The notes beneath the pieces are model-generated. The model saw only the letters and a program-made list of their open reading frames with translations. It was not told the origin of the DNA and searched no databases. DNA of 64,000 nt from Streptococcus thermophilus. Its GTDB lineage: Bacteria; Actinomycetota; Actinomycetes; Mycobacteriales; Mycobacteriaceae. The translations under genes were made by a program, and so were the position numbers. Location: positions 310,001 through 374,000 of the forward strand of contig UYIL01000003.1 of NCBI GenBank assembly GCA_900618065.1. Reading direction: 5' to 3'. Below are positions 54,342-63,278 of this stretch, in pieces (positions within the stretch are counted from its first letter, which is position 1; each line of letters opens with the position of its first letter).

Positions 54342-54524
54342 CAATCCCGAGCCCGTAAGGCCTCCAAGGATTTAGCAATCAACTGTTCGCCTGAATGTCA
54401 CCTTACTGTATTGCAGCTGTGTTTAAGTGGGGAATTGGATGGCTTCCAATCCATCTAGTTCTTATTTTCCCAGTCACCGGCACCTTCCCGGATCAGCAGC
54501 GACTACAGCGAACAGGAAGACTTC

Positions 54525-57500
54525 ATGAGCGCAGCAACATGGAAATCCGTGGCCGCGAGTGTGGGCGTCATTGCTCTCACCGTTGCCACGACACCTACAT
54601 CTCAAGCAGCGATTGATCTCGATTACGAGGGCTACAACGGCAAGCCGTCGTGTATCTCCATCGACGGCAACGGCAACGTCAAGGCTCCGCAGCCTGGCGA
54701 ATGCGCCCAGTTCGGCAAAGGCGGCCAGGGCCGTTCCGACGGAAAAGCCAAGAACGTCATCATGATCGTCGGCGACGGCATGGGGCACCAGGAAATCACC
54801 GCGGCCCGTAACTACCTGCTCGGTGCCGGCGGCCGCTTCGACGGTCTGGACAACCTCACCGCTACCGGTGCCTACACCACCTTCGCCATCGACGAAGACG
54901 GCAAGAAGAACTACGTCACCGACTCCGCGGCTTCCGCTACCGGTTGGGCGACCGGCACCAAGAGCTACAACGGTGCTCTTGGCGTGGACATCAAGAAGGA
55001 CGCCCACATCAACCTCCTCGAGATGGCTAAGAACGCCGGCATGCGCACCGGTAACGTGACCACCTCCGAGATCCAGGACGCCACCCCGGCCTCCATGGGG
55101 TCCCACATTTCGCAGCGCAGTTACTACGCGCCGTCCGGTGACTCGAAGCCGGTCAAGGGCGATGAGGCCCGCGAGAACGGCGGCATCGGCTCCATCTCCG
55201 AGCAGCTCATCGACACCCGCGCGGACGTCACTCTCGGCGGCGGCGCCAAGTACTTCGACACCAAGGTGATGGCGGACAGCGACAATACCAACCCGTTCCT
55301 CGAAGGTGACGCGAAGTTCGACACCAAGTGGGAGAAAGACAAGACCGTCGCAGAGAACGCCGAAGCCAACGGCTACAAGATCGTGCGTACCCGCGACGAG
55401 CTCGCAGCAGTCACTGAAGCGAACCAGGATCAGCCGGTTCTGGGCCTGTTCCATGACAAGAACATGACCCGCCGCTTCGAGTCTTCTACGCCGACCAAGG
55501 GTGGCGCGACCGCTGAGCCCACAACCTGTAAGGAAGCCAATATCGGCAACGAGCCGGAGTTGGCGGACATGACCACTAAGGCCATCGAGCTGCTGGACAA
55601 GCCGAACGAGGAGAAGGGCTTCTTCCTCCAGGTCGAGTCCGCTTCGATCGACAAGGCCGACCACGACGGCGACGCCTGCGGCTTTATCGGTGAGCTCAAG
55701 CGCCTCGAGGACACGGTGGCCACCGCTGTCGATTTCGCCAAGAAGGACGGCGACACCCTAGTCGTCGTCACCGCGGACCACGCCCACACTGCGCAGATCG
55801 TGCCCGACGGGCAGGATTCCCCGGCTGTGACCACCCGCCTTCACACCCACGACGACACCAACATGTCCGTCGCATTCGGCACCGTTCCCGTCCCGAAGGT
55901 CGAGGAGGGCGACTTCTCCATGCAGCACACCGGTGCCCAGGTGCGCATCGCCGCGTACGGCCCGGCGTCCGAGAACGTCTTCGGCCAGATCGACCAGACC
56001 GACGCTTTCTACGTCATGGCCAACGCGCTCGGCCTCGGCGATTGGGAGGTCAACACGAACCCGGTGGCGCGCGACTTCACTGCCCGCAACGAGGCTAACG
56101 GGGAACTCTGCTACCAGCTCGAACCAGGTGAGGCTCCGCAGGTCGGTGACTGCACGAAGTTCGGCAAGAAGGGCCAAGGCCTCGACGACTCCAAGGCGAA
56201 GAACGTCGTGATCATGCTTGCCGACGGCACCGCCGACGCCGACATCACCGCCGCCCGCAACTACCTGCACGGCGCTAACGGCCGTTTCGAGGCCGTGGAC
56301 AACCTCGAGTACACCGGTTACCACACCACGTACTCCCTGAATAGGGAGACCGGCAAGCCGGATTACGTCACCGACTCCGCTGCGTCCGGTTCCGCCCTCT
56401 ACTCCGGCATCAAGACCTACAACGGCGGTTTGGGCATCGACAACAACGGCAAGCCGGTTCCGACCATGGCTGAGCTTGCAAAGGCTGCCGGCATGAAGGT
56501 CGGCAACGTTTCCACCGCGGAGATTCAGGACGCCACCCCGGCGGCATTCGCCGTCCACGCCCTGGACCGCGCGGACTACGCGCCATCCGGCGAGAAGAAG
56601 GTAGCGCAAGACGCACAGCGCCGCGAAAACGGTGGTCTCGGCTCCATCTCCGAGCAGCTTGTCGACGTCCGCGCCGACGTCACCCTCGGCGGCGGTGCCG
56701 AGTACTTCGACACCGAGGTGATGGTCGACGGCAAGAACGGCGACACCACCTGGACCAAGGGCAAGACCGTTCTGGACAATGCGCGCGACAACGGCTTCGA
56801 AATCGTCAACGACGCTAAGAGCCTCGACGCAGTGAAGAACTCCGACAAGCCAGTCCTGGGCCTCTTCTCCCCGAGCCACATGCCGCGCATCTACAAGGAG
56901 ACCGTTCCGACGGAAGATGGCGCGATGAAGGAAGCACAGCGCTGCGAGGCTAACCCCGAGTACACCGACGATATCCCGACGCTTGCGGCCATGACCCGCA
57001 AATCCCTGGAACTGCTTCAGAACGACAAGGGGTTCGTCCTCCACATTGAGGCGGCGTCCCCGGACAAGGCCAGCCACGGTGCCGACGCCTGCGGCATGAT
57101 CGGCGAGATCCGCCAGTGGGACGAGTCCATCAAGGTCGTCCAAGACTGGGTGGAGGAGACCGGTGAGCCGACCCTGATCGTCGCCACTGCCGACCACGCC
57201 CAGACCCCGATGATCACCTACAACCAGAAACCGACCGCCGGCTTGACCACCAAACTGAAGACCGCGGACGACGCTGACATGTCCCTGCTGTACTCCACCG
57301 CGGAGTCGAACGACCCGAAGGACGCCCTCGGCGGCCAGCAGCACACCGGTGCTCAGGTCCGCGTTGCGGCTTCCGGCCCGGGGGCGGCGAACTTCACCGG
57401 CCAGATCGACGAGACCGACATCTTCTTCGGCGCGATGAACGCCGTGGGCGTCGACACTGATCAGCCTATCGACGGCAGCTCTTCTGGCTCCTCCGGCTCG

Positions 57501-57659
57501 TCTAGCTCCTCGAGCTCTTCGGCTAACTCGGCTGGTTCTTCCATTGGTGTGTTCTTCGGCGTTCTTGCCGCTCTGCTGGGGGTGGTTGCTCTTCTGAGTC
57601 CGCTGTTCCCGCAGGCACGCGAGATGTTTGAGAACTTCCGTAAGACCCTGCCGTTCTAA
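54525..57659 (+). CDS. Tandem two-domain alkaline phosphatase, membrane-anchored
   Basis: 1044 residues: signal peptide (to about Ala29), two complete PhoA-type domains (about 40-520 and 533-1000), a Ser-rich linker, one C-terminal helix and a basic end. Both domains keep the catalytic Ser in VTDSAAS (Ser134, Ser618), the Arg in EIQDATPA..R, metal residues in VGDG/LADG, the D-K-x-x-H block (ASIDKADH, ASPDKASH), TADHA and QHTGAQVR. Each also begins with the same C-x(n)-C..FGK.GQG segment, so the whole unit duplicated. It should act outside the membrane to release phosphate. Confidence 0.93.
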   Translation: MSAATWKSVAASVGVIALTVATTPTSQAAIDLDYEGYNGKPSCISIDGNGNVKAPQPGECAQFGKGGQGRSDGKAKNVIMIVGDGMGHQEITAARNYLLGAGGRFDGLDNLTATGAYTTFAIDEDGKKNYVTDSAASATGWATGTKSYNGALGVDIKKDAHINLLEMAKNAGMRTGNVTTSEIQDATPASMGSHISQRSYYAPSGDSKPVKGDEARENGGIGSISEQLIDTRADVTLGGGAKYFDTKVMADSDNTNPFLEGDAKFDTKWEKDKTVAENAEANGYKIVRTRDELAAVTEANQDQPVLGLFHDKNMTRRFESSTPTKGGATAEPTTCKEANIGNEPELADMTTKAIELLDKPNEEKGFFLQVESASIDKADHDGDACGFIGELKRLEDTVATAVDFAKKDGDTLVVVTADHAHTAQIVPDGQDSPAVTTRLHTHDDTNMSVAFGTVPVPKVEEGDFSMQHTGAQVRIAAYGPASENVFGQIDQTDAFYVMANALGLGDWEVNTNPVARDFTARNEANGELCYQLEPGEAPQVGDCTKFGKKGQGLDDSKAKNVVIMLADGTADADITAARNYLHGANGRFEAVDNLEYTGYHTTYSLNRETGKPDYVTDSAASGSALYSGIKTYNGGLGIDNNGKPVPTMAELAKAAGMKVGNVSTAEIQDATPAAFAVHALDRADYAPSGEKKVAQDAQRRENGGLGSISEQLVDVRADVTLGGGAEYFDTEVMVDGKNGDTTWTKGKTVLDNARDNGFEIVNDAKSLDAVKNSDKPVLGLFSPSHMPRIYKETVPTEDGAMKEAQRCEANPEYTDDIPTLAAMTRKSLELLQNDKGFVLHIEAASPDKASHGADACGMIGEIRQWDESIKVVQDWVEETGEPTLIVATADHAQTPMITYNQKPTAGLTTKLKTADDADMSLLYSTAESNDPKDALGGQQHTGAQVRVAASGPGAANFTGQIDETDIFFGAMNAVGVDTDQPIDGSSSGSSGSSSSSSSSANSAGSSIGVFFGVLAALLGVVALLSPLFPQAREMFENFRKTLPF

Positions 57660-57709
57660 CGCTGCGCGGGTAGCACCTCCGCTGATATGCGGCCCCGAGC
57701 CGCAGACCT

Positions 57710-57760
57710 GCTCCCCGCTGGTCGGACTGTGAACGCAGATCCCGACTAGCGGGGAGCTTC
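57710..57760 (+). terminator. Terminator of the alkaline phosphatase gene
   Basis: GCTCCCCGCT/AGCGGGGAGC arms (57710-57719, 57748-57757) with GTCGG/CCGAC inside and TTCTGTATT after. Confidence 0.65.
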
Positions 57761-57789
57761 TGTATTGCGGTGCCTGGGCAGAACGAAAA

Positions 57790-57818
57790 AAGAAGCCGCT
57801 GAAATCCAGCGGCTTCTT
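57790..57818 (-). terminator. Rho-independent terminator of tRNA-Pro
   Basis: 12-bp arms AAGAAGCCGCTG/CAGCGGCTTCTT with a 5-base loop. On the minus strand a run of six T follows. Confidence 0.85.
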
Positions 57819-57826
57819 TCTCAATT

Positions 57827-57903
<77 letters not shown>

Positions 57904-58221
57904 GTCGTACGTCCTAGAAAGTTCTAGTGAGGTGCACGTCTGTTTTCGTCGGTGCTCCTTGGTACTCGGAACACTCTAGTCCAACACGGTGGGCGCGCCA
58001 AAACCGCTGTTCACAGTAGACAGGTAGGCCGTTTCGGCCGTCAAAGTCGAAGGGCCTCAAAGCTCACACGGGGCGGTTCATGGTGAGCGGTGCGGAAAAG
58101 TTGACAAACTCGATATCCATTTGCTCCCTCGCGACGCTCTGACCAGCCGGAATAGAGAACGTCCGGATTGGGGATGTCACCTTTTCCGCAGCACGCCGCG
58201 TGCGGCGCCGGCCGCCAGCAG
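57904..58221. other. Gene-poor gap of 318 bp
   Basis: Between tRNA-Pro and the metallophosphoesterase stop I see no convincing gene. It holds a GGCCG-TTT-CGGCC hairpin near 58028 and the 100-bp inverted-repeat element at 58091-58190. Confidence 0.6.
58091..58190. mobile_element. MITE-like 100-bp element with 16-bp inverted ends
   Basis: The left end TGCGGAAAAGTTGACA (58091-58106) and right end TGTCACCTTTTCCGCA (58175-58190) are inverted complements with one mismatch, exactly 100 bp end to end. The interior has a CCGGA/TCCGG hairpin. No target duplication is obvious. A non-autonomous element or a degraded IS end pair is inferred. Confidence 0.45.
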
Positions 58222-59115
58222 CTACGCCGCGCCGCGCGCGGTGAGCTTGAGCAACGCCGCCGACGGCCGGCAGAAGATGCGTACCGGGGCGAACTTGGAG
58301 GTTCCCAGCCCGTTGGAAACTTCGAGCCACATGTCGCGGCTGCCGTAGCGGTGCAGGCCGGAGGCGCGCTCGCGGTCGATGTCGGCGTTGGTGACCAGGG
58401 CGCGTTCACCGGGCAGGCAGATTTGCCCGCCGTGGGTGTGGCCGGCGAGGACGAGCTGGTAGCCGTCGGCATCGAACTGGTCCAGCACCCTCCGGTAGGG
58501 GGCGTGGGTGACGCCGAGGGCCAAGTCGGCGTCGGGATTGGGGGTGCCTGCGATGAGGGTGTAGTCGTCGAGGTCGTGGTGGGGGTCGTCGGTACCCGCG
58601 ATGGCCAAGCGCACATCTCCGACCTTGAACTCGAGGCGTTTGTGGGTGGCGTCCTGCCAACCGCGCTCGATGAAGGCGGCGCGCATGCCTTTCCACGGCA
58701 GGTCGATGTAGCTGGGCTCGCGTTTGGCGTCCAGAAGGTATGTGACCGGGTTGACGGGACGCGGCGCCCAGTAGTCGTTGGTGCCGAAGACGAACACGCC
58801 AGGACGGTTCAGCAGCGGGCCGAGAGCGGCGAGGACGTCGGGAACGGCGCGGGCGTCGGAAAGATTGTCGCCGGTGTTGACCACCAGGTCGGGGTCGAGT
58901 GCGTCGAGGGCAGAGACCCACGCGATCTTTGACTTCTGTCCGGGAATCATGTGCAGGTCAGAGACGTGCAGGATGCGCAAGTCGTCCACGCCTTCGGGAA
59001 GGATGGGCAGCTCGTAGGTTTTCAGGCGGAATTTGGTCAGTTCGCTGTAGCCGAAGGCTAACGTCGTTAAGCCAAGGGCTGTCACCGCGCCGAGCGCTTG
59101 TGCGATCTTCTTCAT
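58222..59115 (-). CDS. Calcineurin-like metallophosphoesterase, membrane-associated
   Basis: 297 residues with an N-terminal hydrophobic anchor (ALGAVTALGLTTLAFGY) and the five metallophosphoesterase motifs: LHVSDLHMIPG, VVNTGDNLSD, VFGTNDYW (the usual G-N-H/D block), THAPYRRV and VLAGHTHGGQICLPG. It belongs to the YkuE-like group. The substrate is unknown; an envelope phosphodiester or pyrophosphate is likely. ATG 59115 is 24 bp from the divergent yqeY-like start and removes an improbable extension. Confidence 0.9.
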   Translation of the reverse strand: MKKIAQALGAVTALGLTTLAFGYSELTKFRLKTYELPILPEGVDDLRILHVSDLHMIPGQKSKIAWVSALDALDPDLVVNTGDNLSDARAVPDVLAALGPLLNRPGVFVFGTNDYWAPRPVNPVTYLLDAKREPSYIDLPWKGMRAAFIERGWQDATHKRLEFKVGDVRLAIAGTDDPHHDLDDYTLIAGTPNPDADLALGVTHAPYRRVLDQFDADGYQLVLAGHTHGGQICLPGERALVTNADIDRERASGLHRYGSRDMWLEVSNGLGTSKFAPVRIFCRPSAALLKLTARGAA

Positions 59116-59126
59116 TGGATCAAGGC

Positions 59127-59132
59127 TACCCT
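59127..59132 (+). promoter_or_regulatory. -10 box for YqeY-like gene
   Basis: TACCCT with 7 bases to ATG 59140, between divergent start codons. Confidence 0.5.
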
Positions 59133-59139
59133 CGTAGCT

Positions 59140-59589
59140 ATGAGTGAATTGAAAGACCAGATCCGCGCCGACCTCAAAGAAGCCATGAAAGCCAAGGAGA
59201 AAGACCGCACGGGTGCGATCCGCATGCTGCTCGCGGCGATCCAGACCGAGGAGACCGAGGGCGCGAAGCACGAGCTTGACGACGCTGCTGTGCTCAAGGT
59301 CGTCGCCCGCGAAATCAAGAAGCGCCGCGAATCGGCGGAGATCTACCAGCAGAATGACCGCCAGGACCTCGCCGACGCGGAACTGGCGGAGGTAGCGGTA
59401 CTCGAGGCCTACCAGCCCAAGCAGCTTGACGACGTCGAGCTCGCAGCGCTTATCGACGAAGCCGTCACCGAAACCGGCGCCACCTCCATGAAAGAGATGG
59501 GGCAGGTCATGAAGGCCGCCACCGAGAAGGCCGCCGGCCGCGCCGACGGCAAGCGGTTGTCGGCGGCGGTCAAAGCGCGACTGTCCTAG
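59140..59589 (+). CDS. yqeY: GatB/YqeY domain protein
   Basis: A 149-residue helical protein like the tail domain of GatB: IRADLKEAMKAKEKDRTGAI, KVVAREIKKRRESAEIYQQ, YQPKQLDDVELAALIDEAV and GQVMKAATEKAAGRADG. Stand-alone YqeY proteins are presumed tRNA-binding; function unproven. A copy of the 11-mer (59448-59458) encodes Leu-Ile-Asp. It converges on the PBP gene, 12 bp apart. Confidence 0.92.
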   Translation: MSELKDQIRADLKEAMKAKEKDRTGAIRMLLAAIQTEETEGAKHELDDAAVLKVVAREIKKRRESAEIYQQNDRQDLADAELAEVAVLEAYQPKQLDDVELAALIDEAVTETGATSMKEMGQVMKAATEKAAGRADGKRLSAAVKARLS

Positions 59590-59601
59590 CCGGAGCGGGC
59601 G

Positions 59602-62007
59602 CTACAGGTCGCCGAACAGGTCGGCCAGGTCGTCGGCGAAACGGCCGATCTCGCGTTCTAGGTCGTCGCGGTAGCGCGAGTTGGAATCATCGTCGTCGTC
59701 GCGGCTGCGGGAGTCGCGGTCCCTGCGGTTGGGGGGATTGTTGCGGGCGGGGGAGCCATCGGAGACGACCAGAGTGACCACGGCGCCTTCGCCTGCGTTA
59801 TCCGCTGTGCGGGCGTCAACGACCTCGCCTTCCGGTTTGCCGGTGGCAGTGCCCTTCGTTTCGCGGACCTTGAAGCCCGCTTCTTCCAGTTGGGAGCGGG
59901 CTTCGGCGGCTTTCAGGCCGATCACACGGTCAAACAGGTCGTTGCGGGATGCAGGATCGTACAGGGGGCTCGGGGTGGGCAGTCCAGCCCCTTGCACACC
60001 CGGGATCTGCGTGGCCATGTGGAACCATGAGCGGGCTGCTTCCTTGCCGCCGAAGAGATTGCCGTAGTCGCATTGGCGCACCGGGCCGGAGCATAGCGGG
60101 GTGGTTTGGGTGCCGTCGTTGTAGATGTAGGTGGCGGCGGCGAAAGCGTTGTTGAAGCCGAGGAACGCTGAAGACTGGTGCGACTCTGTCGTTCCTGTTT
60201 TGGCGGCAACGGGGCCGCTCCACCCGGCAGCGGCAGCCGCATCCTTGGCGGTGCCATTGACGGTGTCGTTGGCCATGCCGCTGGCCAGGCCGGAGGCGAG
60301 CTCGGGGGAGACGGCTTCTTCGCAGTCGGGGCGCTCGATGAAGACTTCTTGCCCGAACCGGTCTTCCACCTTGGCCACCGGGTTCGGCTCGCACCATTTG
60401 CCGCCGGAGGCCAGCGTTGCCCCGACGTTGGACAGCTCCAACGGGTTGACGGCGGTGGGGCCCAGGGTGAAGGCCCCGAGGTTGTTCTGGCGGAAGTAGT
60501 CCGCGATGGAATGGTCCTCGTCGAAGCTGCCCGGGTCCTCGTAGGAGCGCAAACCCAGCCGCACCGCCATATCCACAGTCGCCTCTACACCGACTTCTTC
60601 GAGGAGCTCAATGAAGGTCGTGTTGGGGGACTTTGCCAGGGCATCACGAAGCGTCAACTCGCCGGGGTAAGAGCCCGCATTTTCCACGCAGTACGCACCG
60701 GACGGGCAACCCGAGGCACCGCCGGTTCCCATGCCGTACTTCACGGAACGCTTCGGCACCGGCAACTTCGCATCGAGGTTATACCCCTGCTCCAACGCGG
60801 CCGCAGCGGTGAAGATCTTGAACACGGATCCCGCGCCGTTGCCCACCATGCTGGATGTTTGCGGCAGGACGGTCTGGCTCTCATCGGCATCGAGGCCGTA
60901 GGTGCGCGAGGATGTCATGGCCAAGATGTTGCGGGAGTCCTCACCGGGCTCGATGACGTTGATCACCTCAGCAACGCCATGTTGGCCCGGGCTGACTGCG
61001 CTTGTGGCGGCGTTGTGCGCGATCTCCTGGATCGTCGGGTCGAGTGTGGTTGTGATGGTGTAACCGCCGCGCTCAAGCTCCTCTGCGGGAAGTCCCTTGC
61101 TGGCGAGGTACTCCAAAGCGTAATCGCACAGGAAGCCCGCCGACTCAGCGGAAATGCAGCCTTCGGGCAGCAAGGCTGGCTCTTCAAGAGTGCCCAGGGG
61201 CTCACCTTTGAAGCGGTCGGCCTCGTCTTGAGCGAGGTAGCCCGAAGTGACCATTGCCTGCAGCACGGTGTTGCGACGGTCCTTCGCGCCTTCCGGGTTG
61301 GTGTAGGGGTTGAGCATTTCAGCGGACTGCAGCATGCCGACGAGCAGCGCAGACTGCGGAACGTTCAACTCGGCCGCGGAGATGCCGAAGTAGGTGCGCG
61401 CGGCGGCTTCAATGCCGTATGCGTGGTTGCCGAAGGGGACGATGTTCATATATCGCGCCAAGATTTCCTCCTTGGACAACTGTTTGTCCAGGTCGGATGC
61501 CATGCGCATCTCGCGCAACTTGCGCGGGATCGACTGTTCGACGGCGGCCGTTTGTTCTTCGGGATTTTCAGCGTCGACAAGCAAAAGATAGTTCTTGACG
61601 TACTGCTGGTTAATGGTGGAGGCACCTTCCTCCACGCCGCCTGCCAGCACGTTGGTCACCATCGCGCGGGCGAAGCCCTGCATGTCCACGCCCTCGTGTT
61701 CGTAGAAGCGACGGTCCTCGATGGCCACCAGGGCATCCTTGGCGGACTGGCTGATCTGATCCGGTTTCAACTCGTATCGGCGCTGGTTGTAGATCCAGGC
61801 CATGGGGTCGCCGTGCTTATCGGTAATCGTGGTCACACCGGGGGCGGAACCGTCGGTCAAGTCGGCGAGATTGGACTGCATTGTCTCGTCGACGCGGGCG
61901 ACAGCAGCCCCGCTGATCCCGGCAACGGGGGCAAGGCACAGCACCACTGTGAGAGCCGCGGCGACGATGCCGAAGAGCAGTTTTCCCAGGGAACCTAGTG
62001 AAGACAC
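59602..62007 (-). CDS. Class A penicillin-binding protein (transglycosylase/transpeptidase)
   Basis: An 801-residue bifunctional PBP. It has an N-terminal membrane helix, then a glycosyltransferase 51 domain (IEDRRFYEHEGVD with catalytic Glu; GASTINQQYVKN; NIVPFGNHAYGIEAAARTYF). The transpeptidase domain carries SVFK (active Ser), SPN and KTG. A PASTA domain (VIGLKAAEARSQLEEAGFKV) and an acidic Arg/Asp/Ser-rich end follow. It polymerises and cross-links peptidoglycan. Placement beside whcA matches pbp1a of Corynebacterium glutamicum. Confidence 0.95.
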   Translation of the reverse strand: MSSLGSLGKLLFGIVAAALTVVLCLAPVAGISGAAVARVDETMQSNLADLTDGSAPGVTTITDKHGDPMAWIYNQRRYELKPDQISQSAKDALVAIEDRRFYEHEGVDMQGFARAMVTNVLAGGVEEGASTINQQYVKNYLLLVDAENPEEQTAAVEQSIPRKLREMRMASDLDKQLSKEEILARYMNIVPFGNHAYGIEAAARTYFGISAAELNVPQSALLVGMLQSAEMLNPYTNPEGAKDRRNTVLQAMVTSGYLAQDEADRFKGEPLGTLEEPALLPEGCISAESAGFLCDYALEYLASKGLPAEELERGGYTITTTLDPTIQEIAHNAATSAVSPGQHGVAEVINVIEPGEDSRNILAMTSSRTYGLDADESQTVLPQTSSMVGNGAGSVFKIFTAAAALEQGYNLDAKLPVPKRSVKYGMGTGGASGCPSGAYCVENAGSYPGELTLRDALAKSPNTTFIELLEEVGVEATVDMAVRLGLRSYEDPGSFDEDHSIADYFRQNNLGAFTLGPTAVNPLELSNVGATLASGGKWCEPNPVAKVEDRFGQEVFIERPDCEEAVSPELASGLASGMANDTVNGTAKDAAAAAGWSGPVAAKTGTTESHQSSAFLGFNNAFAAATYIYNDGTQTTPLCSGPVRQCDYGNLFGGKEAARSWFHMATQIPGVQGAGLPTPSPLYDPASRNDLFDRVIGLKAAEARSQLEEAGFKVRETKGTATGKPEGEVVDARTADNAGEGAVVTLVVSDGSPARNNPPNRRDRDSRSRDDDDDSNSRYRDDLEREIGRFADDLADLFGDL

Positions 62008-62160
62008 CTTTCACACACTACGGCCTAGACCCCCACAGGGGAATCTCCACCTACCCCCGCTTGTGTGATCTATTCGACAATAAAGCCAAGGGGTGAATAC
62101 ACTTACATTCAGAAAGCACAATGAATTTGATTGGCTTTCCTGAAGCAGGCAGATAAATAT

Positions 62161-62199
62161 TTGCCAGGGTTGTTTCTATGTCCCAAGAAACTGGGGCAA
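62161..62199 (+). promoter_or_regulatory. Leader inverted repeat before whcA
   Basis: GTTTCT-ATGTCCCA-AGAAAC (62172-62191) within a longer imperfect TTGCC...GGCAA repeat, ending just before the GGGAAGGAG SD. The 208-bp upstream region is A/T-rich and also has AAAGCCAA/TTGGCTTT (62082-62089, 62131-62138). Confidence 0.35.
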
Positions 62200-62215
62200 T
62201 GGGAAGGAGAACTTC

Positions 62216-62575
62216 GTGACCGCAACGATTCGCAATCGCTCGCTAGACAAGCCGGTACTACCCGCTTCTGCACGAACTTCTCCGCCAAAGGCCGATTCTT
62301 TTGAGCGTGGAGAGTGGGTCACGCTCGCTGTCTGCCGTGCCGGCGACCCGGACGCCCTCTTCGTCCGCGGCGCGGAGCAGCGCAAAGCGGCCGCCATTTG
62401 CCGGCGCTGCCCGGTCCAGATGGAATGCCGTGCAGACGCTCTGGACAACAAGGTCGAGTTCGGCGTGTGGGGCGGTCTGACTGAGCGTCAGCGCCGCGCC
62501 GTGTTGCGTAAGAATCCGCACGTGACTGACTGGGCTGCGCACCTAGCCGCGGGCGAGGAGATCGTCGGACTGTAG
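62216..62575 (+). CDS. whcA: WhiB-family regulator WhcA
   Basis: A 119-residue WhiB-like protein with the four Fe-S cysteines: one in LAVCRAGDPD and three in ICRRCPVQMECRADAL. The G-V-W-G-G turn (EFGVWGGLTERQRRAV) and a basic end follow. These bind a [4Fe-4S] cluster and partner with the principal sigma factor. In Corynebacterium glutamicum the homologue next to pbp1a, WhcA, acts negatively on oxidative-stress genes. The start is GTG 62216 with GGGAAGGAG. Confidence 0.9.
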   Translation: MTATIRNRSLDKPVLPASARTSPPKADSFERGEWVTLAVCRAGDPDALFVRGAEQRKAAAICRRCPVQMECRADALDNKVEFGVWGGLTERQRRAVLRKNPHVTDWAAHLAAGEEIVGL

Positions 62576-62646
62576 CGCCTGCGGTGCGTTGCGGCTCCTG
62601 CCGTCGCGTCGGACCTCCCGTCGTCGCTGCGACGGAGATGAACGGA

Positions 62647-62652
62647 TAGAGT
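62647..62652 (+). promoter_or_regulatory. -10 box for DUF4177 gene
   Basis: TAGAGT with 6 bases to ATG 62659; leaderless arrangement. Confidence 0.4.
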
Positions 62653-62658
62653 GGCGGC

Positions 62659-62811
62659 ATGACTAAATGGGAATACGCCACCGTTCCGCTGCTCACGCAC
62701 GCCACCAAGCAAATCCTGGACACGTGGGGTGAGGATGGCTGGGAGCTCGTCGCTGTCACGCCCGGCCCCAACCCGGAAAACGTCGTCGCGTACATGAAAC
62801 GGGAGCTCTAG
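62659..62811 (+). CDS. DUF4177-type small protein (50 aa)
   Basis: 50 residues: MTKWEYATVPLLTHATKQIL, then a DTWGEDGWELVAVTPGP block and an end in YMKREL. The W-E-Y start and G-x-D/E-G-W-E-L-V core are the DUF4177 pattern. Mycobacteria have a like-sized protein just before the Rid gene, as here. Function unknown. It ends 1 bp before the Rid start, so the two are co-translated. Confidence 0.88.
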   Translation: MTKWEYATVPLLTHATKQILDTWGEDGWELVAVTPGPNPENVVAYMKREL

Positions 62812-62812
62812 G

Positions 62813-63268
62813 ATGGGCGCCCTTTCGCGTATCGACGCTTTGGGTCTCCGCCTCCCCGACGTTGCCGCCCCCGTCGCGGCATACGTGCCCGCCACACGCG
62901 TGGGCAACCAGGTGTGGACTTCTGGTCAGCTCCCGTTCGTTGACGGCGCCCTGCCGGCAACCGGCAAGGTCGGTGCGGATGTCTCCGCCGAAGATGCCTA
63001 CGACCACGCGCGGACATGCCTGCTCAATGCACTTGCTGCTATCGACGCTGAGGTGGGGCTGGACAATATCGCCCGCGTTGTCAAGGTGGTGGGCTACGTT
63101 GCTTCCGCACCTGATTTCACTGGCCAGCCGGGCGTGATCAACGGCGCGTCCGAGCTGATCGGTGAGATCTTCGGTGATGCCGGTGCCCACGTCCGCTCCG
63201 CTGTCGGCGTGGCGGCTCTGCCACTCGATGCCCCAGTGGAGCTCGAGCTCATCGTTGAGGTCGCGTAG
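62813..63268 (+). CDS. Rid (RidA/YjgF) family protein
   Basis: A 151-residue Rid-like protein of the actinobacterial subtype: YVPATRVGNQVWTSGQLPF, GKVGADVSAEDAYDHARTC, VVGYVASAPDFTGQPGVING and RSAVGVAALPLDAPVELELI. The family deaminates reactive enamines, but the key Arg is placed differently in subfamilies (here HVRSAVG), so the activity needs proof. It begins 1 bp after the DUF4177 stop. Confidence 0.9.
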   Translation: MGALSRIDALGLRLPDVAAPVAAYVPATRVGNQVWTSGQLPFVDGALPATGKVGADVSAEDAYDHARTCLLNALAAIDAEVGLDNIARVVKVVGYVASAPDFTGQPGVINGASELIGEIFGDAGAHVRSAVGVAALPLDAPVELELIVEVA

Positions 63269-63271
63269 GGT
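63266..63271 (+). promoter_or_regulatory. -10 box for metallo-hydrolase gene
   Basis: TAGGGT with 7 bases to ATG 63279; it overlaps the Rid stop codon. Confidence 0.45.
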
Positions 63272-63278
63272 GGGGGAT

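Noticed and set aside
54361..54524. PhoR-type direct repeats upstream of the alkaline phosphatase
   Set aside because: CTGTTCG and CCTGAAT are loosely similar to half-sites, but the match is too weak to call.
58041..58616. Minus-strand frame covering the 100-bp inverted-repeat element
   Set aside because: Low-complexity translation in the wrong frame of the phosphoesterase gene; the repeat structure is the real signal there.
60178..61998. A 606-codon open frame on the plus strand
   Set aside because: Antisense to the class A PBP, with no recognisable protein features.
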